The notes under the pieces were generated by a model. That model searched no databases and had not been told where the DNA came from. It saw only the letters and a program-made list of their open reading frames with translations. The position numbers were made by a program, and so were the translations under genes. Positions 18,132 through 27,819 of a stretch of 64,000 nucleotides of DNA are shown piece by piece (the stretch's first letter is position 1; each line of letters begins with the position of its first letter). The DNA comes from Microthrixaceae bacterium (GTDB taxonomy: Bacteria > Actinomycetota > Acidimicrobiia > Acidimicrobiales > DATDAH01), in assembly GCA_020637195.1 (NCBI GenBank), contig JACJWK010000017.1, positions 16,757 through 80,756 on the forward strand, in the 5' to 3' direction.

Positions 18132-18158
18132 CCCGGTCCCGACCGCCACGACGCCGGC

Positions 18159-18189
18159 GCAGGGCCCCGCGGGGAACGCGGGGCCCTGC
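18159..18189 (+). terminator. Strong GC hairpin after the small secreted protein gene
   Basis: A perfect 13-bp stem (GCAGGGCCCCGCG with its complement) and a 5-base loop lie 28 bases after the stop at 18131. There is no T-run, as is usual in this GC-rich group. It separates this gene from the following two-component locus. Confidence 0.7.
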
Positions 18190-18211
18190 CCGCGCGCCCA
18201 GAATGTCGGGC

Positions 18212-19291
18212 GTGCCCGCCCGACCCACGTCCGTGCGCCGGGAGGTCCTGCGCTTCGCGCTCCCCGGGGTCGTCGCGCTCGTCGTCGTGGTGGCGGCGAG
18301 CGTGGGGCTGGCCCGGTCGATCGCCACCGAGGAGGCGCGACGCGACGCCGAGGCCACCGCCGAGCTCGTCGCCCGGACGGTGATCGAGCCCAACCTGACC
18401 CCGGCGCTGATCGAGGGTGACGAGGCGGCGCTGGCGGCCCTGGACGCGCAGGTGCGGGCGGCGGTGCTGGTCGAGCCCACCGTCACCGCCCGGGTCTGGG
18501 CCGAGGACGGCCGCATCGTCTACTCGGACAAGGCCGAGCTGATCGGCGACCGCTACGAGCTCGACGAGGACGATCTCGAGGACCTGCGCTCGGGCGGCGC
18601 CGGGGGCGGGGACGACCGTCCGCCTCGAGGTGCCACCGGCGTGACCGAGCCGGCGACCGACCCGATCCGGGTGCTCGTGGTGGACGACCACGCCGTGGTG
18701 CGCGACGGGCTCGAGCTGCTCCTCGGCCGCTTCGCGATGGTCTCGTGCGTCGGCACCGCCGCGGACGGGTCCGAGGCGGTGTCCCTGGTCGACGAGCTGC
18801 GACCCGACGTGGTGCTCATGGACCTGTCGATGCCCGGCACCGACGGGATCGAGGCGACCCGCCAGGTCCGGTCCTCGCACCCGGAGGTGGCCGTCCTCGT
18901 GCTCACGACGTTCGCCGACGACCGGCACGTGATGGCGGCGGTCGACGCCGGCGCGGTCGGCTACCTGCTGAAGGACAGCGGCCCGGAGCAGCTGCTCGCC
19001 GGCATCGAGGCCGCGGCACGGGGCGAGTCACCGCTCGATCCGCGGGTCGCGGGAGCGCTCATGACGTCGCGGCGCGAGGCGGCGCCGCCCGAGGTGTCGC
19101 TGACGGCGCGCGAGCGCGAGGTCCTGGCCCTCGTGGTCGAGGGGATGGCCAACAAGCAGATCGCCCGCCGGCTCGGGATCAGCGAGAAGACCGTGAAGGC
19201 GCACCTCACGAGCGTGTTCGCGGCGCTGGGGGTGAGCGACCGCACCCAGGCGGCGCTGTGGGCCGAGCGCCATCCCGACCGGCTCGGCTGA
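18212..19291 (+). CDS. Sensor-kinase N-terminus fused to a NarL/LuxR response regulator by an internal deletion
   Basis: One frame of about 359 residues. The first 140 look like a kinase sensor: a membrane helix (FALPGVVALVVVVAASVGLA), then an extracytoplasmic segment with RIVYSDKAELIGDRYELD. After DLRSGG the frame runs through GC-rich sequence into a full response regulator starting at VTEPATDPIRVLVVDDH (GTG 18641), with receiver Asp in VVLMDLSMPG and LuxR HTH LTAREREVLALVVEG. In the +1 frame, 18600-18644 reads PGAGTTVRLEVPPA then stop, the normal end of a kinase ATPase domain, with a GTGA overlap to the regulator. The kinase core is therefore missing. GTG 18212 or ATG 18203 may start it; the regulator may be made separately from 18641. 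Confidence 0.75.
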   Translation: MPARPTSVRREVLRFALPGVVALVVVVAASVGLARSIATEEARRDAEATAELVARTVIEPNLTPALIEGDEAALAALDAQVRAAVLVEPTVTARVWAEDGRIVYSDKAELIGDRYELDEDDLEDLRSGGAGGGDDRPPRGATGVTEPATDPIRVLVVDDHAVVRDGLELLLGRFAMVSCVGTAADGSEAVSLVDELRPDVVLMDLSMPGTDGIEATRQVRSSHPEVAVLVLTTFADDRHVMAAVDAGAVGYLLKDSGPEQLLAGIEAAARGESPLDPRVAGALMTSRREAAPPEVSLTAREREVLALVVEGMANKQIARRLGISEKTVKAHLTSVFAALGVSDRTQAALWAERHPDRLG

Positions 19292-19301
19292 GCGCGACCG
19301 T

Positions 19302-19811
19302 TCAGCCCGGCGGGTGCGTCGACGCCACCCGGGCGTCCTTCTCGGCGACGAGGCGCTCGAGCTCGGCCGAGTGGGCCACGAGCCGCTCGCGCAGCCCCGG
19401 GTCGTCGACCGCGAGGATCCGCACGGCGAGCAGGCCGGCGTTGGCGGCGTTGTCCACACCCACGGTCGCCACCGGGACCCCCGCCGGCATCGAGACGATG
19501 GAGAGCAGCGAGTCCAGCCCGTCGAGGTGAGGACGGGCCACCGGGACGCCGATCACGGGCAGCGGGGTGGCGGCGGCCAGCATGCCGGGCAGGTGGGCGG
19601 CCCCGCCGGCGCCCGCCACGAGCGCCCGCAGGCCGCGCTCGGCGGCGCTCGCGCCGTAGTCGAGCATCGCCTGGGGCGCCCGGTGGGCGGAGACCACCCG
19701 CACCTCGTGCGCCACCGAGAAGCGCTCGAGCACCTCGGCGGCCCCCTGCATCACGGGCAGGTCGGAGTCGCTGCCCATCACCACCCCGACCCGCGGGGCC
19801 GCCGCGCTCAC
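19302..19811 (-). CDS. purE: N5-carboxyaminoimidazole ribonucleotide mutase
   Basis: 169 residues with the PurE class I pattern: VGVVMGSDSDLPVM near the start, VVSAHRAPQAML and the AGAGGAAHLPGMLAA loop, then IGVPV and SIVSMPAGVPVATVGVDNAANAGLLAVRIL. It converts N5-CAIR to CAIR in purine synthesis. The GTG start overlaps the purK stop (GTGA), so PurK and PurE are coupled and supply consecutive steps. Confidence 0.95.
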   Translation of the reverse strand: MSAAAPRVGVVMGSDSDLPVMQGAAEVLERFSVAHEVRVVSAHRAPQAMLDYGASAAERGLRALVAGAGGAAHLPGMLAAATPLPVIGVPVARPHLDGLDSLLSIVSMPAGVPVATVGVDNAANAGLLAVRILAVDDPGLRERLVAHSAELERLVAEKDARVASTHPPG

Positions 19812-21040
19812 GACGCCAACGCCGCGGGGGTCGGGGCGGGCCCTGGGGCAGGGGCGGGCGCGGGTGGCCGGGTCGCGGCCTCGATGCCGCGGGCCACCGC
19901 GACGGCCCGCCGTCGGGCCGCGTCCCGGTCGGTCGCGAGCGCGGTGACGTGGCCGATCTTGCGCCCGGGGCGGGCCTGCTTGCCGTACCCGTGCACCACC
20001 ACGGGGTCGCCACCGGGGCCGACGAGCCGCTCGACGTCGACCGCCGCCGGGTCGGTCGTGCCGCGGGCGATGACGTTGGCCATGGCGGCGGCGGGCACCA
20101 CGAGGTCGGTGGGCCCGAGCGGCAGGTCGAGCACCCCCCGGACGTGGTTGGCGAACTGCGAGGTCGCGCACGCCTCGATGGTGAGGTGGCCGGTGTTGTG
20201 CGGCCGGGCGGCGAGCTCGTTCACCACCACGGTGCCGTCGACCACGAAGAGCTCCACGGCGAGGATCCCGACGGCGTCCACCGCCGCGGCCACGTCCGCG
20301 GCGAGCCGGCGGGCGTCCTCCGCGGTGCGGGCGTCGATCGCGGCGGGGGCGACGACCTCCCGGCAGATGGCCGTCTCGTCCTGGCGCGTCTCGACCACCG
20401 GATAGGTGACGAGCTGGCCCCCGGGGCGACGGGCGACGAGGACGGCGAGCTCGCGCTCGATGGCCAGCCACGGCTCGACGACCACCTCGGTCCCGCGCCG
20501 TCGCAGCATCGTCGCCGCCGCGGCCGCGGCGGCCGACGGGCGATCGGCTCGGACGACCCCGCGACCGTCGTAGCCGCCGCGGGCGGCCTTGACCACGGCC
20601 CGCCCTCCGTGCGCCTCCGCGAACCGGCGGGCGGCGCCGGCGTCGTCGGTGACGAGGAACTCGGGGACCGGCAGGCCGAGGGCGTCGAGCCGCCGACGCT
20701 GGACGCTCTTGTCGGCCGCCATGGTGAACGCCACCAGGCCCGGGCGCACGACGTGGCCGGCGCGCTCGAGCGCGGCGACGTCGCCGGGACGGACCTTCTC
20801 GTGGTCGAACGTCACGACGTCGCAGCACCGGGCGAAGGCCTGGAGCACCGCGGGCCCGAGCCGCTCGACGACCGTGCGGTCGGTCACCTGGCCGCGCGTG
20901 GCGTCGTCGCCGGGCTGGGCGAGCACGGCGACGTCCACACCCAGCGCGTCGGCGGACTCGGCCGTCATCCGGGCCAGCTGCCCGCCGCCGACGATGCCGA
21001 GCCGGGGCCGGGGGGCCCGGGGGCCGGGGATCGCGCTCAT
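19808..21040 (-). CDS. purK: N5-carboxyaminoimidazole ribonucleotide synthase
   Basis: 410 residues. Rossmann-like start LGIVGGGQLARM, ATP-grasp domain with VVKAARGGYDGRG and the acidic metal-binding segment VELFVVDGTVVVNELAARPHNTGH, then the C-terminal domain. The last 30 residues are Pro/Ala-rich and probably disordered. It carboxylates AIR with ATP and bicarbonate. Its ATG overlaps the stop of the small upstream gene by 4 bp, so the order is small gene, purK, purE in one transcript. Confidence 0.95.
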   Translation of the reverse strand: MSAIPGPRAPRPRLGIVGGGQLARMTAESADALGVDVAVLAQPGDDATRGQVTDRTVVERLGPAVLQAFARCCDVVTFDHEKVRPGDVAALERAGHVVRPGLVAFTMAADKSVQRRRLDALGLPVPEFLVTDDAGAARRFAEAHGGRAVVKAARGGYDGRGVVRADRPSAAAAAAATMLRRRGTEVVVEPWLAIERELAVLVARRPGGQLVTYPVVETRQDETAICREVVAPAAIDARTAEDARRLAADVAAAVDAVGILAVELFVVDGTVVVNELAARPHNTGHLTIEACATSQFANHVRGVLDLPLGPTDLVVPAAAMANVIARGTTDPAAVDVERLVGPGGDPVVVHGYGKQARPGRKIGHVTALATDRDAARRRAVAVARGIEAATRPPAPAPAPGPAPTPAALAS

Positions 21041-21264
21041 CGGGCGTCCACGACCATGTCCTCGGAGAACAGCGCCGGGAGCACCGCGCCGTCCGAGAGG
21101 CGGCGGACGCGGAAGTGGTAGCCGTCGTCGTCGGCCACGACGGCGGCCACCCGGAACCCGGGCGACCATCGCCCGTCGAACCGGTTGCGCACCTCGACGC
21201 GGTCGCCGGGCCGCAGCTGGGCCCCGGTCGGGCGGTCGAGGGTGGTCGCGGTGAGGACGGTCAT
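21037..21264 (-). CDS. Small SH3/Tudor-like protein leading the purKE operon
   Basis: 75 residues. The sequence RPGDRVEVRNRFDGRWSPGFRVA, then DDDGYHFRVRRLSDGAVLP, looks like a small five-strand barrel of the SH3/Tudor or KOW kind; this is a shape judgement, not a family match. ATG 21264 has a clean GGAGG eight bases upstream, in contrast to the leaderless genes nearby, and is preceded by a near-consensus housekeeping promoter. Its 3' end overlaps purK. Function unknown. Confidence 0.7.
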   Translation of the reverse strand: MTVLTATTLDRPTGAQLRPGDRVEVRNRFDGRWSPGFRVAAVVADDDGYHFRVRRLSDGAVLPALFSEDMVVDAR

Positions 21265-21280
21265 GACTGCCTCCGTTTAG

Positions 21281-21296
21281 ACGAAGTTGATTTCGT
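21281..21296. promoter_or_regulatory. Inverted repeat over the transcription start (candidate operator)
   Basis: ACGAA-N6-TTCGT lies just downstream of the -10 element of the purK operon and over the expected start site, in an AT-rich patch unusual for this genome. A repressor bound here would block the promoter. The regulator is unknown. Confidence 0.4.
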
Positions 21297-21301
21297 GATA
21301 C

Positions 21302-21331
21302 TTTATACGTCGGTTGTAGCCCGGCTGTCAA
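21302..21331 (-). promoter_or_regulatory. Sigma-70-type promoter for the small gene-purK-purE operon
   Basis: On the minus strand TTGACA (21331-21326) and TATAAA (21307-21302) are 18 bases apart. This is the closest match to the housekeeping consensus that I saw in the window. The expected start is near 21295, giving a leader of about 30 bases with a good ribosome binding site. Confidence 0.7.
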
Positions 21332-21487
21332 CGGGGTACGTTGCCCCCGTACATCGCGAAGGGGAGTACCCCGCAACGACGAGGTCGTCATCACGGTGAG
21401 GTGCCCGACGCACCCGCCCGGCCTCGTCACCCGGCCCGCCGGGTGGGGAAGACCTTCGGCCTGCAGCACCGAGCCGAGGAGCACCCC

Positions 21488-24184
<2,697 letters not shown>

Positions 24185-24185
24185 G

Positions 24186-24209
24186 AGGGGCGAAGCCCGT
24201 TTCGCCCCT
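24186..24209 (+). terminator. Hairpin after the P-type ATPase gene
   Basis: AGGGGCGAA, a six-base loop and the complementary TTCGCCCCT begin one base after the stop codon. The stem is 9 bp. A few T-rich bases follow (GGTGTTT). It insulates the pump from the small regulator gene downstream. Confidence 0.65.
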
Positions 24210-24239
24210 GGTGTTTCGGGAACGGGTGTTTCCGAACCG
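24210..24239. repeat. Two 15-bp direct repeats upstream of a wHTH gene
   Basis: GGTGTTTCGGGAACG and GGTGTTTCCGAACCG stand head to tail with no gap. They end 15 bases before the TACGCT -10 element of the wHTH gene at 24267, which puts them in the -35 region. They may be tandem binding sites for a regulator, perhaps the gene's own product. Confidence 0.45.
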
Positions 24240-24266
24240 CCGGTGTCGGTCCGGTACGCTGCGCCG

Positions 24267-24566
24267 ATGGCCGAGGGAGCCCTCGAACGCCCGCGCTGGA
24301 CGTTCCTGTCCAACCACGCCCACGTCCTGTTGTGCCTCGCCCGCGACCCCCAGCAGCGCCAGCGCGACCTCAGCGACCAGGTCGGCATCACCGAGCGGGC
24401 CACCCAGGTCATCCTCGGTGACCTCGAGCGCAGCGGCTACCTCCGCCGCGAGCGGGTCGGCCGGCGCAACCGCTACCTGCTCGACCTCGACCGGCCCCTG
24501 CGCCACCCGATCGAGGCCACCCACACCGTGGGCGAGCTGATCGAGCTGCTCCGCCCCGAGTCCTGA
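24267..24566 (+). CDS. Small winged-helix transcriptional regulator
   Basis: 99 residues. LSNHAHVLLCLARDP starts a three-helix core, QRDLSDQVGITERATQVILGDLE is the helix-turn-helix, and GYLRRERVGRRNRYLLDLD the wing. The layout is that of ArsR/MarR-like small regulators with a helical tail (ATHTVGELIELL) for dimerisation. ATG 24267 has TACGCT six bases upstream, indicating a leaderless message. Two direct repeats lie further upstream. Its targets are unknown; the adjoining cation pump is a candidate by position. Confidence 0.75.
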   Translation: MAEGALERPRWTFLSNHAHVLLCLARDPQQRQRDLSDQVGITERATQVILGDLERSGYLRRERVGRRNRYLLDLDRPLRHPIEATHTVGELIELLRPES

Positions 24567-24677
24567 CGCCGGCGCCCCCGACCGTCGGGACGCTCCCCCG
24601 CGTCGCCGGCGTGCCTGGGTCGGCCCGTCCGAGTGTCGACACCACCCCACGCCGCCGGCGGGTGCGATGCTGGCAGG

Positions 24678-25259
24678 GTGCGCCCCGCCCTGACCCGCCA
24701 GGCCATCGTCGACGAGGCGCGGCGCATGATCGTCGCCGACGGGCTCGAGGCCCTGTCGCTGCGGCGGGTCGCCGCCGCCCTCGACGTCACGGCGCCGGCG
24801 CTGTACGCGTACGTCACCGACAAGGGCGACCTGCTGCGGGCGGTGGCCGAACAGGAGCTGGGCGCCCTCATGGCGCGCTTCGAGGAGGTGGACGCCACCG
24901 ATCCCGTCGCCCGGGTGGAGGCCTACTGCCGGGCCTACATCGACCACGCCCGGGCCCACCCCGAGCTCTACCCGGTCCTGTTCCTGTTCCCGCCCGACAT
25001 CGCACCGGGGGCGCCCGACGGCACCGAGATGGTCAGCGCCAGCCGGGCGTTCGCGATGTCGGCCGAGGCGGTCACCGAGGCCATCGAGACCGGCGCCTTC
25101 CGCGAGGTCGATCCGTTCCAGGCCAGCCTCGTCCTGTTCACCGCCGCGCACGGCACCGCCGGCGTCTTGTTGATGGGCTTCGGCTTCGACCGCGCCTCCG
25201 AGGACGAGCTCGTGGACTCGGTGGTCGACACCGTCCTCGGCGGCCTGGTCCAGCGCTAG
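24678..25259 (+). CDS. TetR-family transcriptional regulator
   Basis: 193 residues. N-terminal HTH: RQAIVDEARRMIVADGLEALSLRRVAAAL with recognition helix in APALYAYVTDKGDLL. The C-terminal ligand and dimerisation domain resembles the WHG/TetR_C_33-like type (AYIDHARAHPELYPVLF). GTG 24678 has a -10-like GATGCT six bases before it. It is followed after 14 bp by a CrtO-like membrane protein gene, which it may control. Confidence 0.85.
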   Translation: MRPALTRQAIVDEARRMIVADGLEALSLRRVAAALDVTAPALYAYVTDKGDLLRAVAEQELGALMARFEEVDATDPVARVEAYCRAYIDHARAHPELYPVLFLFPPDIAPGAPDGTEMVSASRAFAMSAEAVTEAIETGAFREVDPFQASLVLFTAAHGTAGVLLMGFGFDRASEDELVDSVVDTVLGGLVQR

Positions 25260-25273
25260 CGGGGCGGACCCGG

Positions 25274-25744
25274 GTGCTCGTCCAGTGGAGCGTCGGGGTC
25301 ACCGTCCTGGTGGACTCCGTGGCCTGGTTCCTGGTGAGCCTCGCCGCGGGGTACGGGTGCCACCGCCTCGGGGACCGCCGCCTCGAGCACGACACCGCCC
25401 TCACCCGGCTGCGCCGGTTCGAGCGCGACGGGCGCGTCTACGAGCGCCGGCTGCGCATCACCCGCTGGAAGGACCGGCTGCCCGAGGGCGGCACGCTGTT
25501 CGCCGGTGGCTACGACAAGCGGCAGGTCACCCGGGCCGACCTGCCCCGCTACCTGCGCGAGACCCGCCGTGCCGAGTACACGCACTGGGCCATCATGGCC
25601 GCGGCGCCGGCCTTCGCCCTCTGGAACCCGTGGGGCCTGTGGCTCGCGATGGTGGTCTACGCGGTGGTGGCCAACCTGCCCTGCCTGGTGATCCAGCGCT
25701 ACAACCGCGCCCGGGTGCTGCGCATCCTCGAGCGCCGGCGCTGA
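25274..25744 (+). CDS. Membrane protein resembling glycosyl-diaponeurosporenoate acyltransferase (CrtO-like)
   Basis: 156 residues. One membrane helix at the start and two near residues 108-145. Between them is the block RRFERDGRVYERRLRITRWKD, then GGTLFAGGYDKRQV, RETRRAEYTHW and, after the helices, NLPCLVIQRYNRAR. This pattern is that of the CrtO family, which acylates glycosylated C30 carotenoids in staphylococci. No other carotenoid gene is close, so the substrate here is open and may be another lipid. The GTG start is 14 bp after the TetR stop. Confidence 0.6.
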   Translation: MLVQWSVGVTVLVDSVAWFLVSLAAGYGCHRLGDRRLEHDTALTRLRRFERDGRVYERRLRITRWKDRLPEGGTLFAGGYDKRQVTRADLPRYLRETRRAEYTHWAIMAAAPAFALWNPWGLWLAMVVYAVVANLPCLVIQRYNRARVLRILERRR

Positions 25745-25753
25745 GGCTCGGGG

Positions 25754-25945
25754 CCAGTCCCGGCGGGTGGCGGGCATCGCGCTGCGACCACCGTCGGCCT
25801 TCACCCCGAGCACCTGGTGGACGCCGATGCCGCCGTCCTCGAAGCCCACCGCCGACGCGGCCATGTAGAGCCGCCAGACCCGGGCCCGGGCCTCGGCCAC
25901 GGCCTCGTCCCAGGCGGTCACCCAGTCGGCGACGTTGCCACGCCG
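25754..25945 (-). pseudogene. C-terminal remnant of a cyclopropane-fatty-acyl-phospholipid synthase
   Basis: The minus frame reads NVADWVTAWDEAVAEARARVWRLYMAAS and on through GFEDGGIGVHQVLGVKAD to SAMPATRRDW (positions given, longer string split). This is the last 60 or so residues of CFA synthase/SAM methyltransferase proteins. The catalytic domain upstream is absent: sequence before 25945 is unrelated and a hairpin follows at 26013. No stop comes right after RRDW, so the 3' end is also disturbed. It is a gene relic. Confidence 0.65.
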
Positions 25946-26012
25946 TTGGAGACCACGCTCGGCGCGAGCCGATCGCCGGTCGTCCCGAATCCTGGGGGGT
26001 ACGGACGCGGAA

Positions 26013-26037
26013 GGAGCCGCCCGTGTCGGGCGGCTCC
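26013..26037. terminator. Perfect hairpin between convergent relic and surface operon
   Basis: GGAGCCGCCCG-TGT-CGGGCGGCTCC, an 11-bp stem with a three-base loop, 49 bases after the stop of the secreted protein at 26086. It fits as terminator of the minus-strand surface operon and could work in both directions. No T-run. Confidence 0.7.
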
Positions 26038-26085
26038 CTCCGGTCTCCCCGCGCCCCAGGGCGAGGGTGTGGCGTCCCCGTGGAC

Positions 26086-26757
26086 CTACTGGACGGTGGC
26101 CACCGCGGTGTAGCGCAGCGTGCCGGTGGTGCCCTGGCTGCCGTCGCTGACGTCGATGCGGAAGGCGCTGATGACCTCTTCGCCCGGGTCGATCACGACC
26201 GAGCCGGTCTGGGCGTTCTGCACGGTGCCGTTGCCGTCGACGAAGATCGGCGAGGCGTCCCAGTTCGTCACCAGGTCGGTGCCACCGTTGGCCGCACCGC
26301 CGATGGTGACGGGCACGTCGCTCAGGTAGATGGCGGTGGCCAGGTCGCCGGTGCCCCAGTTCTCGACCCGCGGGTTGCCGGCGACGTCGTCCTCGAGGAT
26401 GAGCTGGACCGACAGCGGGTTGTCGCAGTTGTTCTGGTAGCGGACCACGTCGGTGTAGATCGTGCGATCGCCGTCGTAGCCCTTCACCGTCACCTGCTCT
26501 TGGAGGAAGTCGATCCCGTTGGCCGAAACGGTGTTGGTGGTGTCGACGTCGGCGTACGGGTCGGCCAGGGGCGCGCTGTACGTCGTGGCGTCGCCGCCCT
26601 CCACCTTGGTGAAGCACGCCGCCACGGCCTGGATGTCGGCCGCGAGGAAGTTCTGGATCAGCACGGCGGCGAGCACCGGGGTGGCCACCGCGATCGCGAG
26701 GATCGCGGCCACGGCGCCCCGGAGGGTCATCTTCCGCTTCTGGTCGCTGCTGGTCAT
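26086..26757 (-). CDS. Secreted protein of unknown function, last gene of a surface operon
   Basis: 223 residues. A short basic start (TSSDQKRKMTLRG) is followed by one hydrophobic segment (AVAAILAIAVATPVLAAVLI), so it is exported or anchored by an uncleaved signal. The exported part is acidic, rich in T, D, V and N, with beta-type stretches and two cysteines (AACF, NNCDN). It vaguely recalls TasA/CalY-like or other surface fibre subunits, without a motif I can name. ATG 26757 has AGAAGG eight bases upstream, which decides against the GTG at 26766. It sits 30 bp after the membrane-protein gene. Confidence 0.65.
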   Translation of the reverse strand: MTSSDQKRKMTLRGAVAAILAIAVATPVLAAVLIQNFLAADIQAVAACFTKVEGGDATTYSAPLADPYADVDTTNTVSANGIDFLQEQVTVKGYDGDRTIYTDVVRYQNNCDNPLSVQLILEDDVAGNPRVENWGTGDLATAIYLSDVPVTIGGAANGGTDLVTNWDASPIFVDGNGTVQNAQTGSVVIDPGEEVISAFRIDVSDGSQGTTGTLRYTAVATVQ

Positions 26758-26796
26758 GCGGTCCACCTTCTTCTCGGAGCTCGGTGCGGGTTCTGG

Positions 26797-27786
26797 TCAG
26801 TCCTTCGACGGGGCGGCGGCCCGGGTTGATAGGGCGTTCGGCCCATGCGCGCCGTCACCGTCGGGTGACGCGGGGACGGGACGGGTGTCGACGATCGGTG
26901 CGGGCCCGACGTCGGCCGCGGGCCGCGACGTGGTGCTCCGGGCCGGTGGCAGGTCGGCGGGATCCGGGTCGGCGACGAGCTGCGCGGGCCGAGCGTCCAC
27001 GATGCGGTTGGGTACGGCTGCGGCGGCCAGCGCCGCGCTCACCCCCGCCGTCGCGCCGGCGCCGACCGGGACCGGATCGGGCGCGGGCTCGGCCGGCGGG
27101 ACCGGCGCCACGGGCGCGGGCGGCGTGGGCACCGCGGCCGCGCCCTGGAAGGCGGCGGGCCGCGCGTCGACGGCCCGCGCCCCGTCCGGCGCCGCCAGCA
27201 CCGCGGCGCGGGCGGGGACGGTGGTCGGTCGGGGAATGCGCTCGCGGGTGACGAGCGCGTAGACGACCGCGATCGCCGCGCCGGCGGTGAGGGGCACGGC
27301 GGTGCGCCAGACGGTCGTCGGGTCGACCACGGGCGGCTCGAGGGCGTGGCGCAACAGCTCGAGGCAGAGCGTCTCGAAGGTGACGAACACCCCCATGAAC
27401 CAGCCCCAGACGACCATCTTGTCGACGTTCGTGCGCAGGACCATGGCCGCGAAGATCACCGTGGACACCACGGCCATGACGAACGTGGACGTCGTCACGA
27501 TCCGCGCGAACTCCGTCGGCGGGAGCTGCATGGTGAGGTGCGGGATGAACCCCTTCCAGAAGCCGACCTCGAGGCTGACGTCGTCGCGGTTGGCGAGGAA
27601 CCCGAGCGCCACGAGCTTGACCAGGAACGCGGTCAACGCCGCCAGGAAGGCCGCGCGGACGAGGGGGTACCAGTTCACGTCCTCGGGCGTCGCCCGCCGG
27701 GCCGGCGGACCGCTGCCCGCACCGGCCGTCACCGACCGCGGGCGGTCGTCGAGGTGCTCCATCGAGAATCCCACTGCCCTCTCCAT
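26797..27786 (-). CDS. Four-helix membrane protein with long Pro/Ala-rich tail
   Basis: 329 residues. Four predicted helices at roughly 46-66, 95-118, 125-145 and 160-182 (ALTAFLVKLVALGFLA, VTTSTFVMAVVSTVIFAAMVL in part, VWGWFMGVFVTFETLCLELL, VPLTAGAAIAVVYAL). The last 140 residues are a low-complexity Pro/Ala/Asp region that contains the phrase VDARPA twice. No family recognised. It is the middle gene between the DUF2341 surface protein (33 bp upstream) and the small secreted protein, and probably helps anchor or assemble them; this is inference. Confidence 0.65.
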   Translation of the reverse strand: MERAVGFSMEHLDDRPRSVTAGAGSGPPARRATPEDVNWYPLVRAAFLAALTAFLVKLVALGFLANRDDVSLEVGFWKGFIPHLTMQLPPTEFARIVTTSTFVMAVVSTVIFAAMVLRTNVDKMVVWGWFMGVFVTFETLCLELLRHALEPPVVDPTTVWRTAVPLTAGAAIAVVYALVTRERIPRPTTVPARAAVLAAPDGARAVDARPAAFQGAAAVPTPPAPVAPVPPAEPAPDPVPVGAGATAGVSAALAAAAVPNRIVDARPAQLVADPDPADLPPARSTTSRPAADVGPAPIVDTRPVPASPDGDGAHGPNALSTRAAAPSKD

Positions 27787-27819
27787 CGGTGCCGGCGGCT
27801 CGATCCCTGAGGAGCGGCC

